Under the pieces are notes generated by a model that searched no databases, was not told the DNA's origin, and saw nothing but the letters and a program-made list of their open reading frames with translations. Source: Sphingobium sp. YR768 (GTDB lineage: Bacteria; Pseudomonadota; Alphaproteobacteria; Sphingomonadales; Sphingomonadaceae). Taken from it: DNA of 64,000 nt. The stretch lies in NCBI RefSeq assembly GCF_900111125.1, contig NZ_FOGE01000011.1, forward strand, positions 62,001 through 126,000, read 5' to 3'. Below are positions 53,915 to 63,151 of the stretch, piece after piece. How positions within the stretch are numbered: the stretch's first letter is position 1; the number at the start of each line of letters is the position of its first letter. The position numbers and the translations under genes were made by a program.

Positions 53915-54417
53915 CAAGTCAGCGCGTAATAGCGCAGCACATTGCCGTCCGATCGCCGCTCGCCCACGCCGATGAACACATGTTTGGTCAGCCAGTCATG
54001 CTTGCCGACCGGACATTCGAAGCTGGGATTGCCGCGCAGATAATAATCCTGCTGCTCCACCGGCGCGCCGTCGGCAAAGGCCCAGTCGCGCAAGCGCGCC
54101 ATCGTGTCCGGCTTTCGCCCCCACAGGAAACCGCGATTGTTGAGCAGGATCAGCGTCCCATCTTCCTCCTCCAGCATGTAACGCGCATCGAACACGGCCA
54201 CATCGTCCGGCCGGAAATAGGCATAGTCGCCGCCTGACCCCGGCACCGCCTTGCCCTTGATCTTCGGCCCCTCGAACGTGCCGCTCTCGACATAGACCGC
54301 GCTGCGGTTGCCGCCCCAGGGGGTGTTGGCGATCATCTGCACGCGCGGAAATTGCAGCCGCACCTCCATCGCGAATTCCAGTCGCGGATTATCCAGCGTC
54401 GAAAACATATCCATCAT
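53914..54417 (-). CDS. DUF3237 family protein
   Basis: A 167-residue soluble protein of the DUF3237 family: FAMEVRLQFPRVQMIANTPWGGNRSAVYVESGTFEGPKIKG near the start, DARYMLEEEDGTLILLNNRG and a C-terminal KHVFIGVGERRSDGNVLRYY. No signal peptide, no known catalytic motif. GGGGAG five bases before the ATG supports the start. It follows the SDR gene by 13 bases on the minus strand; SnoaL-like, SDR and DUF3237 genes appear to form one operon, which hints at a small-molecule oxidation pathway. Function unknown. Confidence 0.85.
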   Translation of the reverse strand: MMDMFSTLDNPRLEFAMEVRLQFPRVQMIANTPWGGNRSAVYVESGTFEGPKIKGKAVPGSGGDYAYFRPDDVAVFDARYMLEEEDGTLILLNNRGFLWGRKPDTMARLRDWAFADGAPVEQQDYYLRGNPSFECPVGKHDWLTKHVFIGVGERRSDGNVLRYYALT

Positions 54418-54430
54418 CCCAACTCCCCAA

Positions 54431-55180
54431 TCACCCTAATTCCAACGTGCCGCCATCGACAAAGAGATTGGCGGCGGTGATAAAACTGGCTTCCTCCGAA
54501 GCCAGAAACAGAACGGCAAGCGCGACTTCCTCCGCCCGGCCCATGCGCTTCATCGGCACGGCCGCGATCATCGCCTCCCGCAGATTGTCCACATCGGCCC
54601 CGCTCATACCCGGATTGCGGTGCAGCAGCGGCGTCTCGATCGGGCCGGGACTGACCAGATTGACGCGGATGCCCTCGCTAACAAGTTCGCCGGCAATCAC
54701 CTTCAGCGCCGCATAAAGCCCGCCCTTTGCCGCGGCATAGGCAGTGTTGCCGGGCACGAAGGCATGGCCGCCGATCGACCCCGTCGCCACGATCGACCCG
54801 CCCCGACCCATCAGCCGCAATGCCTTCTGTATGGCGAACACGCAGCCGCGCAGATTGACGCCATGGACATGGTCCCAATCGGCCGGCGTCAGGTCGCGGA
54901 TCGGCGCGAAGCCACCCACGCCCGCATTGACGAACAGCGTATCAATCCGCCCGTCCTGCGCCGCGATATCGGCGATCACCGCCTCCATCGCGTCCAGATC
55001 GGCAATATCCGCGCTATAACCGCGCGCGCCGTCGATTCCCGCCACCGCCGCGTCGATCGTCGCCTGATCCCGCCCGGTCAGCCGCACGATCCCGCCCTCC
55101 GCTGCAAAGGCTTGCGCGCTGGCAAGCCCAATGCCGCTATTGCCGCCGACGACCAATATGATCTTGTCCTTGAACCGCAT
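54431..55180 (-). CDS. Short-chain dehydrogenase/reductase
   Basis: A 249-residue NAD(P)-dependent SDR: VVGGNSGIGLASAQ cofactor motif (VGGNSGIG), NAGVGG, catalytic Ser region GSIGGHAF and YAAAK. The C-terminal part (NLFVDGGTLELG) is the usual SDR ending. GGAGAAAG before the ATG at 55180 decides the start. It lies between a SnoaL-like gene (14-base gap upstream) and the DUF3237 gene. The oxidised or reduced substrate is unknown. Confidence 0.9.
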   Translation of the reverse strand: MRFKDKIILVVGGNSGIGLASAQAFAAEGGIVRLTGRDQATIDAAVAGIDGARGYSADIADLDAMEAVIADIAAQDGRIDTLFVNAGVGGFAPIRDLTPADWDHVHGVNLRGCVFAIQKALRLMGRGGSIVATGSIGGHAFVPGNTAYAAAKGGLYAALKVIAGELVSEGIRVNLVSPGPIETPLLHRNPGMSGADVDNLREAMIAAVPMKRMGRAEEVALAVLFLASEEASFITAANLFVDGGTLELG

Positions 55181-55194
55181 GCTCTTTCTCCGGC

Positions 55195-55584
55195 TCAGAA
55201 GGGCGAGTGGGGATTGGGGCTGTCCGTCGGCACATCCTGCACCACGTCCCAATGCTCGACGATCATGTCGCCTTCGATGCGGAAGATATCCATCACCGCA
55301 AAACCCGGATCGCCGTCGAACCGCCGGACATGATAATGGACGATCACATGGTCGCCATCGGCAAAGCGCCGCTTGATGTCATGCACCGCCTCCGGATTCT
55401 CGCCCCGCACCTTGCGCAAGAACGCCTTCAGCGGTTCCAGCCCCGTATCCACCCACTGATTATGCTGGATATAGTCGGGCGCGATGAACCGGTCCGCCGC
55501 GTCGCCATCCATGGGTATCAGCACATGGTCGAACATCGCCTGCACCAGATCCAGATTGCGCTGCTCCTGTGGTGTATAAGCCAT
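55195..55584 (-). CDS. SnoaL-like (NTF2-fold) protein
   Basis: A 129-residue NTF2-fold protein (MAYTPQEQRNLDLVQAMFDHVL; DRFIAPDYIQHNQWVDTGLEPLKAFLRKVRGENPEAVHDIKRRFADGDHVIVHYHVRRF). The HNQW..., W-EHWD pattern is typical of SnoaL-like proteins of the predicted aldol-condensation/cyclase type. GGGAGAGG before the second of two ATGs sets the start. It leads a minus-strand operon with the SDR and DUF3237 genes; a perfect 14-base palindrome lies 53 bases upstream. Confidence 0.82.
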   Translation of the reverse strand: MAYTPQEQRNLDLVQAMFDHVLIPMDGDAADRFIAPDYIQHNQWVDTGLEPLKAFLRKVRGENPEAVHDIKRRFADGDHVIVHYHVRRFDGDPGFAVMDIFRIEGDMIVEHWDVVQDVPTDSPNPHSPF

Positions 55585-55636
55585 CATCCTCTCCCTTATA
55601 TTTTCCGCTGGCGCATAGCCTTGCTTTGCGGTTACG

Positions 55637-55650
55637 ATAACGATCGTTAT
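55637..55650. promoter_or_regulatory. Perfect 14-base palindrome, copy 1
   Basis: ATAACGATCGTTAT in the 100-base region between the two divergent SnoaL-like genes (starts 55584 minus and 55685 plus). An identical copy is at 61278-61291. Position and symmetry suggest an operator, with the MarR protein of the plus-strand operon as the obvious candidate. Confidence 0.65.
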
Positions 55651-55684
55651 TAAAAGAACAAGAGCCAAGGAAGAGGAAAGCGCC

Positions 55685-56086
55685 ATGAATCGCGCCGATT
55701 ATGACCGCTATGCGCAGGCCTTCAACGATCGCGACTATGACACGGTGTTCGATTTCTACGCGCCGGGCGCCAGCATCCGTTTCTTCGGCGTCGATCTTGG
55801 CACGCGGGAAGCATTCAAGCGCTTCTACGGCTTCCTGCACGCCCATGTCATCGAGACGCTGACGATCGAACGCTTCGCCACCAGCGACGAACTGGTCGCG
55901 CTGGAAGGGATCATCCGGGTCGAAGCCACGCAGGATCTGGATGCGGCCACACTTGCCGCGCAGGGCCTCGACCAGTTCATGCCGATCGCCAAGGGGCAAG
56001 TGCAGCAGATGCGCCAATATATTCATTATCATGTGGCGGACGGCAAATTTACCAGCGTGGGCTGCGCGATAGTCGGCTTGACTTGA
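55685..56086 (+). CDS. SnoaL-like (NTF2-fold) protein
   Basis: A 133-residue NTF2-fold protein (MNRADYDRYAQAFNDRDYDTVFDFYAPGASIRFFGVDLGTREAFKRFYGFLHAHV in parts; C-terminal MRQYIHYHVADGKFTSVGCAIVG). It has no catalytic motif that I can name. It is divergent from the other SnoaL-like gene across the 14-base palindrome and is followed 28 bases later by a MarR regulator, so the pair is probably co-transcribed. A steroid-isomerase- or cyclase-like activity is possible but not shown. Confidence 0.8.
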   Translation: MNRADYDRYAQAFNDRDYDTVFDFYAPGASIRFFGVDLGTREAFKRFYGFLHAHVIETLTIERFATSDELVALEGIIRVEATQDLDAATLAAQGLDQFMPIAKGQVQQMRQYIHYHVADGKFTSVGCAIVGLT

Positions 56087-56114
56087 GCGCCGGCAAATGC
56101 CCTATCGGAAGACC

Positions 56115-56642
56115 ATGTCGAACAGCAGCCCGCCCAAGACGATATCGGCGCAGGCCGAAACCAGCCCCGCCGATACGCTGCACCGCGTCCTGCGGCTGGC
56201 GAACAAGCTGATGGCGCCCTTCTCCACCTATCTGGAGCATCGCTACAAGATCAGCCTCAATGAGTTTCGCCTGCTGATGCTGCTCGGCCGTTTTCCCAAT
56301 TCGGCCAGCCACGAACTGGCGGAAATGACCGGCGTCAACCCGATGAGCGTGTCACGCGCCGTCGCCGCGCTCCAGAAACATGGCCGCATCACCGTGGAGC
56401 GCGATCCCGCCAACAAGCGCCGCAAGATATTGGTCCTGACTGACGAAGGCCAGCGCCTCTACCGCCTGATGCGCCCGCAGACGGACAAGGTTTCAACCTA
56501 TCTCGTCTCCGACCTGAAAGCCAGGGAAGTGGAAACGCTCAACCAGTATCTCGACACTCTGGTCGATACGCTCGAATCGACTGATGCGGACGGCAACAGC
56601 CGCTTCCTGGAATTCACCCGGCCCGATGGCGAGGCCGATTAG
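56115..56642 (+). CDS. MarR-family regulator
   Basis: A 175-residue winged-helix regulator: LNEFRLLMLLGRFPNSASHELAEMTGVNPMSVSRAVAALQKHGRITVERDPANKRRKILVLTDEG in sequence order of helix-turn-helix and wing. The ATG at 56115 has GGAAG upstream; an ATG at 56097 is an alternative. It follows a SnoaL-like gene, and the palindrome upstream of that gene is the likely site for autoregulation. It overlaps the convergent LysR gene by four bases. Confidence 0.88.
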   Translation: MSNSSPPKTISAQAETSPADTLHRVLRLANKLMAPFSTYLEHRYKISLNEFRLLMLLGRFPNSASHELAEMTGVNPMSVSRAVAALQKHGRITVERDPANKRRKILVLTDEGQRLYRLMRPQTDKVSTYLVSDLKAREVETLNQYLDTLVDTLESTDADGNSRFLEFTRPDGEAD

Positions 56643-57526
56643 GGCGAGGGCGTCAGCGCGGTCGGCAATTGCTGCCGCAACAGGTCCAGCAATCCGCTGA
56701 TCTTGGGCAACAGATGGCGGCGCTGGGGATAGACGGCCCAGATCGGCTCCTCATCCGGACGAAAATCGGCCAGCACCTCCTGCAACGCGCCCGACGCCAG
56801 ATGGGCCAGCACATAGAATTCGGGCAGCTGGCATATGCCCATGCCCGCCAGCGCCGCTTCCGTCACCGCGCTGCCGCTGTTGCAGCGCCAGCGCCCCTTG
56901 GGCCGGATCGTTTCATCCCGCCCGCCACGCCTGAACCGCCAGAGCGGCGTCGTCCCGGCCAGACATTCATGCTGCGCCAGGTCCGCTGGCTTCACCGGCA
57001 CGCCATGCTTCGCCAGATAGTCGGGCGAGGCGCAGCTATAGAGTCGGCGCGACGCGATGCGCGTGCCGATCAGTCGTGATTCCGCCAGTTGCCCGGTGCG
57101 GATGGCAAGGTCATAGCCTTCGCCGACCAGATCGACGACCCGGTTGGTCAGGTCGATCGTCACCCGCAATTTCGCATGCTGCGCGGCGTAACGCTGCACG
57201 ATCGGCGCGATGAACCGCTCGCCCATCGCCGTCGAGCAGGTGATGCGGATATCTCCCTGCGGCTCACCGCCTTCGCTGATCATCGCGATCGCCTCGTCCC
57301 GCTCGGCGACGATGCGGCTGCAATGGTCGAAGAACAGCCGTCCCGTATCGGTCAGCCGCACCGTGCGGGTCGTGCGATGGAAAAGGGGTGCCTGCACCCG
57401 TGCCTCCAGCCCGGCGATGGCGCGGCTCATATGGGTGGTGGATACGCCCAATGCCTCCGCCCCGGCCTTGAAACTGCCGGCCGCCGCGACCGCCACAAAT
57501 TCATCTATGCCTTCCCAGCGGCGCAT
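56639..57526 (-). CDS. LysR-family regulator
   Basis: A 295-residue LysR regulator: helix-turn-helix at the N-terminus (IDEFVAVAAAGSFKAGAEALGVSTTHMSRAIAGLEARV) and a periplasmic-binding-protein-like effector domain (GDIRITCSTAMGERFIAPIV onward). It is divergent from the formaldehyde oxidation operon (frmA starts at 57691), the usual place for its target. The inducer is unknown; in other bacteria glutathione-dependent formaldehyde genes are often under FrmR, so a LysR here would be a different solution. Confidence 0.9.
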   Translation of the reverse strand: MRRWEGIDEFVAVAAAGSFKAGAEALGVSTTHMSRAIAGLEARVQAPLFHRTTRTVRLTDTGRLFFDHCSRIVAERDEAIAMISEGGEPQGDIRITCSTAMGERFIAPIVQRYAAQHAKLRVTIDLTNRVVDLVGEGYDLAIRTGQLAESRLIGTRIASRRLYSCASPDYLAKHGVPVKPADLAQHECLAGTTPLWRFRRGGRDETIRPKGRWRCNSGSAVTEAALAGMGICQLPEFYVLAHLASGALQEVLADFRPDEEPIWAVYPQRRHLLPKISGLLDLLRQQLPTALTPSP

Positions 57527-57580
57527 GGATTATCCCGTCAATGTAATAATGAATTTCCCATATGCTTCCTTATCGCGCCA

Positions 57581-57663
57581 GTGGGATATTGCTAGAGCGG
57601 GGGCACGATGGGGGAAGGATCGCCCGGTCTTGCGGCCGGGCGGCTCTTTCCGCCATATCCCAC
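57581..57663 (+). promoter_or_regulatory. Structured leader of frmA (nested inverted repeats)
   Basis: An outer 9-base stem (57581-57589 GTGGGATAT with 57655-57663 ATATCCCAC) encloses an inner 7-base hairpin (57621-57627 CGCCCGG with 57636-57642 CCGGGCG). The element ends 27 bases before the frmA ATG. It could be a regulatory leader RNA; I do not recognise it as a known riboswitch. Confidence 0.45.
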
Positions 57664-57690
57664 CATTCTTGTCCTTGTCGGAGTTGCCCC

Positions 57691-58802
<1,112 letters not shown>

Positions 58803-58803
<1 letters not shown>

Positions 58804-59657
58804 TGGAGACGGTCAGCACCAATCGCGCCTTTGGCGGCGTGCAGGGCGTGTACCGGCATGCCTCCGCCGCTACCGGCACGGACATGACCTTCTCCGTCTA
58901 TGTTCCGCCGCATGAAGAGGGCGCGAAGATGCCGGTGGTCTGGTATCTGTCGGGCCTGACCTGCACCCATGCCAATGTCACCGAAAAGGGCGAGTTTCGC
59001 GCGCTTTGCGCGGAATTGGGCCTGATCTTCGTCGCGCCCGATACCTCGCCGCGCGGCGAAGGCGTTGCGGACGATCCCGATGGCGCTTATGATTTCGGCC
59101 TCGGCGCAGGCTTCTATGTCGATGCGACGCAAGAACCCTTCGCCGCCAACTACCGCATGTGGTCCTATGTCACGGACGAATTGCCCGCGCTGATCGCCGC
59201 GCAATTCCCCATGGCCGACTTGGATCGCCAGTCGATCATGGGGCACTCCATGGGCGGCCATGGCGCGCTGACCATCGGCCTGCGCTTGCCAGATCGGTTC
59301 AAGGCCGTGTCCGCCTTCGCGCCGATCGTCGCACCGTCGCAGGTGCCCTGGGGGCAGAAGGCGCTGGGCGGCTATCTGGGCGATGACAAGGCGGCATGGC
59401 GCAAGCATGACGCCGTCGCGCTGATCGAAGATGGCGCGCGCGTCCCGGCGCTGCTGGTGGATCAGGGCGCGGCCGACACTTTCCTGGAAAAGGAACTGCG
59501 CCCCGACCTGCTGCGCAGCGCGTGCGAGGCAGCCGGTATCCCGCTGACGCTCACGCTGCGCGATGGCTATGATCACAGCTATTATTTCATCTCGACCTTC
59601 ATGGCCGATCATCTGCGCTGGCACGCCGATCGCCTGAAGGCAGGGGACAAGGCATGA
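58803..59657 (+). CDS. fghA: S-formylglutathione hydrolase
   Basis: A 284-residue alpha/beta hydrolase of the esterase-D group. It hydrolyses S-formylglutathione to formate and glutathione. The nucleophile is S149 in MGHSMGGHGA, with D225 (QGAADTF) and H258 (YDHSYYF) as the triad. It overlaps frmA by one base and the following NTF2-like gene by four (ATGA). Length and motifs are typical of bacterial FghA/FrmB. Confidence 0.96.
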
Positions 59658-60049
59658 GCAACGCCCTGTTGCAAAGCTATTATGACGCCTTCAACCGCGG
59701 GGACGCCGCCGCAATGCTGGATCTGCTGACCGACGACGTGATGCATGAACCCTCGCAGGGCGCGGTGCGCATGGGCAAGGCGGCCTTCGCCGATTTCCTC
59801 GCCCATATGAACCGCTGCTATAGCGAGCAGGTGATCGATCCGGTCTTCCTGACCTCCGCCGACGGTACGCGCGGTGCGGCGGAGTTCCTGCTGGAGGGCC
59901 GTTATCTGGAAACCGACGGCGATCTGCCGCCGGCCAGCGGCCAGACCTACCGGCTGCGCGTCGGCGCCTTCTTCGACATTGTCGACGGCCGCATCGCGCG
60001 GGTCAGCAACCATTATAATCTGGCCGACTGGCTGGCGCAGGTCGGCTAA
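59654..60049 (+). CDS. NTF2-like (SnoaL/ketosteroid-isomerase-related) protein in the formaldehyde operon
   Basis: A 131-residue NTF2-fold protein (LLQSYYDAFNRGDAAAMLDLLTDDVMHEPSQGAVRMGKAAFADFL). The gene overlaps the fghA stop by four bases (ATGA), so it is the third gene of the formaldehyde oxidation operon. No enzymatic role is known to me for this family in that pathway. It overlaps the convergent transporter gene by four bases at its 3' end. Confidence 0.85.
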   Translation: MSNALLQSYYDAFNRGDAAAMLDLLTDDVMHEPSQGAVRMGKAAFADFLAHMNRCYSEQVIDPVFLTSADGTRGAAEFLLEGRYLETDGDLPPASGQTYRLRVGAFFDIVDGRIARVSNHYNLADWLAQVG

Positions 60050-61257
60050 CCCGCCTGCCGCCGTCCCAGCGCCAGCATCACCAGCGCCATCAGCGTGAAA
60101 CTGCCGCCCAGCAGCAGGGTCAGCGGCAGCACCGCCATGGACGGCAACAGCGACACCGCGCCACTCGCCAGCGCGGTGATCGCCAGTTGCAGCGTGCCGA
60201 GCAAACCGGCGGCCGCACCCGCACCGCCCGCAGCAGCATCCAGCGCGGAAATCGCCGCCGGGGTCAGGACCAGCCCGGCCAGTGCGAACAGCAGCATGGC
60301 ATAAAGCTGGAACGCGGCGATCGAGACAGCGAGCGAGACACTTGTCAGCGCCATCAACGCCGAGGCCCCGATCGCGATCAACGCGACCACCGTCACCAGT
60401 CGCCGCGCGCCCAGCCGCCGCATCATCGTCGGCGCAAATTGGGTGGCGACGATCGACGTCCCTGCATTGAGCGCCAGCAACAGGCTATACTGATGCGCGG
60501 TCAGGCCAAAGCCCTGCGTGTAGAGAAAGGGCGCGGCGGTCACGAAGGCGAAGGGGATGGTCGTCCCCAGACCCGCGACCATGGTCCAGCCAAGAAAGGC
60601 CGGACTGGTCAGCAACTGGCGATAGCTGGCCAGCATCGGCAACTGAGGTATTCGCCGCTCGGGCGGCAGCGACTCCGGCAGGAAGAGCAGGACGGCCAGC
60701 AGCGCGATCCCGCCCCCGCCCGCCAGCAGTGCGAACAGCCCGCGCCATGACATCATCTGGAGCAGGACACTGCCGGCCAAGGGCGCCAATACCGGCGAAA
60801 TGCCGATGATCAGGAAAGTGAAGGCCATCAGCTTCGCCGCCCGATGGCCATTGAACCGGTCGCGGATCATCGCCCGCACGCTCGACGTTCCTGCGCAGGC
60901 CCCCATACCCTGAAGGAAGCGGCAGAGGATCAACTGATCCAGACTGGTTGCCGCGGCACAGGCGATCGAGCCGAGGATGAACAGCGTCAGCCCGCCGAGC
61001 AAAGGCCGCCGCCGCCCATAGCGATCCCCCAGCGTCCCAAGCGGTATCTGCGCCAGCGCCAGCCCCAGGAAGAAGGCGGACAGGGTGCGCTGTATCCCGC
61101 CTGTATCCACTGCAAAGCTGCGCGCCATGCCCGGCATCGCGGGTAGATAGAGATCGATCGCCAGCGGCCCCAGTGACGACAGGAAGCCAAAGGCGATGCC
61201 CAATGCCAGACTGGGTTCCCCTTGCCCCCCGGTCATCCTATCCTTGGTCGCCGCCAT
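60046..61257 (-). CDS. Bcr/CflA-type multidrug MFS transporter
   Basis: A 403-residue carrier with about 12 membrane segments. Motifs are IDLYLPAMPGMARSF near TM1, LGDRYGRRRPLLGGL (motif A) and CRFLQGMGACAGTSSVRAMIRD, the signature of the Bcr/CflA drug-exporter family. The ATG at 61257 has GGGGAG about ten bases upstream. A perfect 14-base palindrome lies 21 bases upstream (61278-61291), an ideal place for repression. It is divergent from an aromatic-acid-type carrier. Confidence 0.9.
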   Translation of the reverse strand: MAATKDRMTGGQGEPSLALGIAFGFLSSLGPLAIDLYLPAMPGMARSFAVDTGGIQRTLSAFFLGLALAQIPLGTLGDRYGRRRPLLGGLTLFILGSIACAAATSLDQLILCRFLQGMGACAGTSSVRAMIRDRFNGHRAAKLMAFTFLIIGISPVLAPLAGSVLLQMMSWRGLFALLAGGGGIALLAVLLFLPESLPPERRIPQLPMLASYRQLLTSPAFLGWTMVAGLGTTIPFAFVTAAPFLYTQGFGLTAHQYSLLLALNAGTSIVATQFAPTMMRRLGARRLVTVVALIAIGASALMALTSVSLAVSIAAFQLYAMLLFALAGLVLTPAAISALDAAAGGAGAAAGLLGTLQLAITALASGAVSLLPSMAVLPLTLLLGGSFTLMALVMLALGRRQAG

Positions 61258-61277
61258 CCATGTCTCTCCCCTTATTA

Positions 61278-61291
61278 ATAACGATCGTTAT
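61278..61291. promoter_or_regulatory. Perfect 14-base palindrome, copy 2
   Basis: ATAACGATCGTTAT, identical to 55637-55650, located 21 bases upstream of the Bcr/CflA transporter start in an AT-rich stretch (TTATTA...TATTTATT) that could hold the promoter. Confidence 0.65.
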
Positions 61292-61367
61292 ATTTATTCT
61301 GCCGATTGCACAAGCCGGGATGCGGGCGGCGATGGCATGACGGAAAGACGCGCATCGCCGGTTTACA

Positions 61368-61388
61368 ACTGTGTCATAAGCATACAGT
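61368..61388 (+). promoter_or_regulatory. MarR operator-like site 3 (weak copy)
   Basis: ACTGTGTCATAAGCATACAG(T), 36 bases upstream of the aromatic-acid-type carrier start. It has the same 21-base design as site 2 at 51621 (ACTGT-N11-ACAGT) and agrees at 15 of 21 positions; all six differences are transitions. It may tie this carrier to the MarR at 51166. Confidence 0.4.
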
Positions 61389-61424
61389 ATTGGCCGCAAG
61401 AACGAACAGGAGAGGATCGCCGCC

Positions 61425-62756
61425 ATGGCATCGACCCAGACCATTGCCCTGCCGGCGGACGATCCGCGTGCCATTCTCGCCGCCCGGCCGATGCGCTGGC
61501 CGCAATGCCTTGCGATCGCCATCTGCTTCCTTTTGAGCGCGCTCGACGGCTTCGACATATTGGCCGTCACTTTCGCCGCGCCGGGGATCGCGCGGCAATG
61601 GGATGTCGGGCCGGGGGCGATCGGGCTGGTCGTATCGGCCGGGCTGGCCGGCATGGTGATCGGATCGCTGACCCTGGGCCAACTGGCCGACCGGATCGGC
61701 CGGCGACCGCAGGTGCTGCTCTGCCTCGCCATCATGATATTGGGCATGTTCGCCTCGGCCTTCGCGCCCAATATCGTGCTGCTCTGCCTGTTGCGGGCCT
61801 TTACCGGCCTTGGCCTTGGTGCGGTGCTGGCATCGATCAACGCGCTGTCGGCCGAGTTCGCCAACCGGAAGCGCCGCGATCTGGCCGTCAGCATCATGGC
61901 GGCGGGCTATCCGGTCGGGGGCATCGTCGGCGGCTGGGCGGCGGCGCAACTGCTCAAACATCATGGCTGGGAATCGATCTTCCTGTTCGGGGCGGCGGCC
62001 ACGGCGGCGATCGTGCCGCTGGTGCTGCTGTTCCTGCCGGAATCGATCGGCTGGCTGGCGACGCGCGGCGGGCCGGATGCGCTGGCGCGGATCAATGCCA
62101 TCCTCGGGCGGCTGGGCCAACCGCATGCTGCGCGCATCGCCACCATCGACGCGCCAAAGGCGGCGATGGCGACCCTTTTCACCGATCGCTATCGCGCCAC
62201 GACGATCGCGCTGATCGCCATGTACGGCCTGCATATGATGACTTTCTATTATGCGCTGGGCTGGACGCCCTCGCTGGTCGTGGCGCTGGGCTTCGATCCG
62301 TCACAGGCGACGATCGTGTCCGTGGTGATGAACATGGGCGGTGCGACCGGCGGGCTGGTGCTGGGCCTCCTCTCGCCGCGTCTGGGCCTGCGTCCGCTGG
62401 TGATCACCGGTCTTGTCGGCGCCACCATCGCGGTCGCCGCTTTCGGTGCGGTCCCTGCGGACATCATCCTGTTGCAGTCCGCCGCCTTCCTGCTCGGTTT
62501 CCTGTCCAATGGCGCGGTCGTGGGCCTCTATGCGCTGATCGCCAATATCTACCCCACCACGTTGCGCGCGACGGGCACGGGCGCGGTGATCGGTTTCGGC
62601 CGCTGCGGTGCAGCCTTGGGGCCGTTCATGGCGGGGCAGTTGCTGGCCTTCGGCGCGGGCAGGGGCGTGACGTCCCTGCTGTTGGCACTGGGTTCGGGCC
62701 TCGCCGCGCTGGTGCTGATCACCGCGCGGTTGCAGGTCGCGGACGAAAAGGATTGA
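61425..62756 (+). CDS. MFS aromatic acid:H+ symporter (AAHS/PcaK type)
   Basis: A 443-residue carrier with 12 membrane segments. The TM1 motif LLSALDGFDILAVTFAAP and the loop LADRIGRRPQVLLCL (motif A) are typical of the aromatic acid:H+ symporter family (PcaK, BenK), as are AGYPVGGIVGGW and LYALIANIYPTTLRATG. AGGAGAGG lies before the ATG. It is divergent from the Bcr/CflA carrier. Probable substrates are aromatic carboxylates, consistent with the acyl-CoA synthetase at 51689. Confidence 0.88.
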   Translation: MASTQTIALPADDPRAILAARPMRWPQCLAIAICFLLSALDGFDILAVTFAAPGIARQWDVGPGAIGLVVSAGLAGMVIGSLTLGQLADRIGRRPQVLLCLAIMILGMFASAFAPNIVLLCLLRAFTGLGLGAVLASINALSAEFANRKRRDLAVSIMAAGYPVGGIVGGWAAAQLLKHHGWESIFLFGAAATAAIVPLVLLFLPESIGWLATRGGPDALARINAILGRLGQPHAARIATIDAPKAAMATLFTDRYRATTIALIAMYGLHMMTFYYALGWTPSLVVALGFDPSQATIVSVVMNMGGATGGLVLGLLSPRLGLRPLVITGLVGATIAVAAFGAVPADIILLQSAAFLLGFLSNGAVVGLYALIANIYPTTLRATGTGAVIGFGRCGAALGPFMAGQLLAFGAGRGVTSLLLALGSGLAALVLITARLQVADEKD

Positions 62757-62763
62757 GAGAAAG

Positions 62764-62793
62764 GGGGCGCTCGACGATGGCTGAACGCCCCTG
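62764..62793. terminator. Candidate hairpin between convergent MFS and folB genes
   Basis: GGGGCGCTC (62765-62773) pairs with GAACGCCCC (62784-62792) with one mismatch. It lies in the 41-base convergent gap; there is no strong T-run. Confidence 0.5.
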
Positions 62794-62797
62794 ATCT

Positions 62798-63151
62798 TCA
62801 TCGACCCATGCAGACTTCCACCCCGGCCAGCCCGCGCGTGATGGCGAAGGGCTTGTCGACGCTGATGCGCGCATGGATGACGCCCGGCATGGCCAGGCAA
62901 CGGTCGCCCAACCGCTGGGCGAAAGTCTCGATCAGCGGGATATGCACCAGCGCCAGTTCCTCGGCCGCCTGTGCGACGCGGCGATAATCCACTGTCTCGC
63001 CAATCCCCTCGATTCGCCCGGCCTCCAGCGTCAGGTCGACCGAAATCACCAGCGGCTGTCGCCGCCCGATCTCGTCGGGATTGATGCCGATATCGGCCAG
63101 TAATGGCAGGTCGCGGACCCGCACGATCGTCGTGCATCCTGTTTCAGTCAT
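62798..63151 (-). CDS. folB: Dihydroneopterin aldolase
   Basis: A 117-residue folate-synthesis enzyme that splits dihydroneopterin to 6-hydroxymethyl-dihydropterin and glycolaldehyde. Family features are VRVRDLPLLADIGINPDEIGRRQPLVISVDL, ETVDYRRVAQ, LIETFAQRLGDRCL and VDKPFAI with the catalytic-region Lys. The start overlaps the folD stop by eight bases, so the two are one operon transcribed leftward. Confidence 0.92.
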   Translation of the reverse strand: MTETGCTTIVRVRDLPLLADIGINPDEIGRRQPLVISVDLTLEAGRIEGIGETVDYRRVAQAAEELALVHIPLIETFAQRLGDRCLAMPGVIHARISVDKPFAITRGLAGVEVCMGR

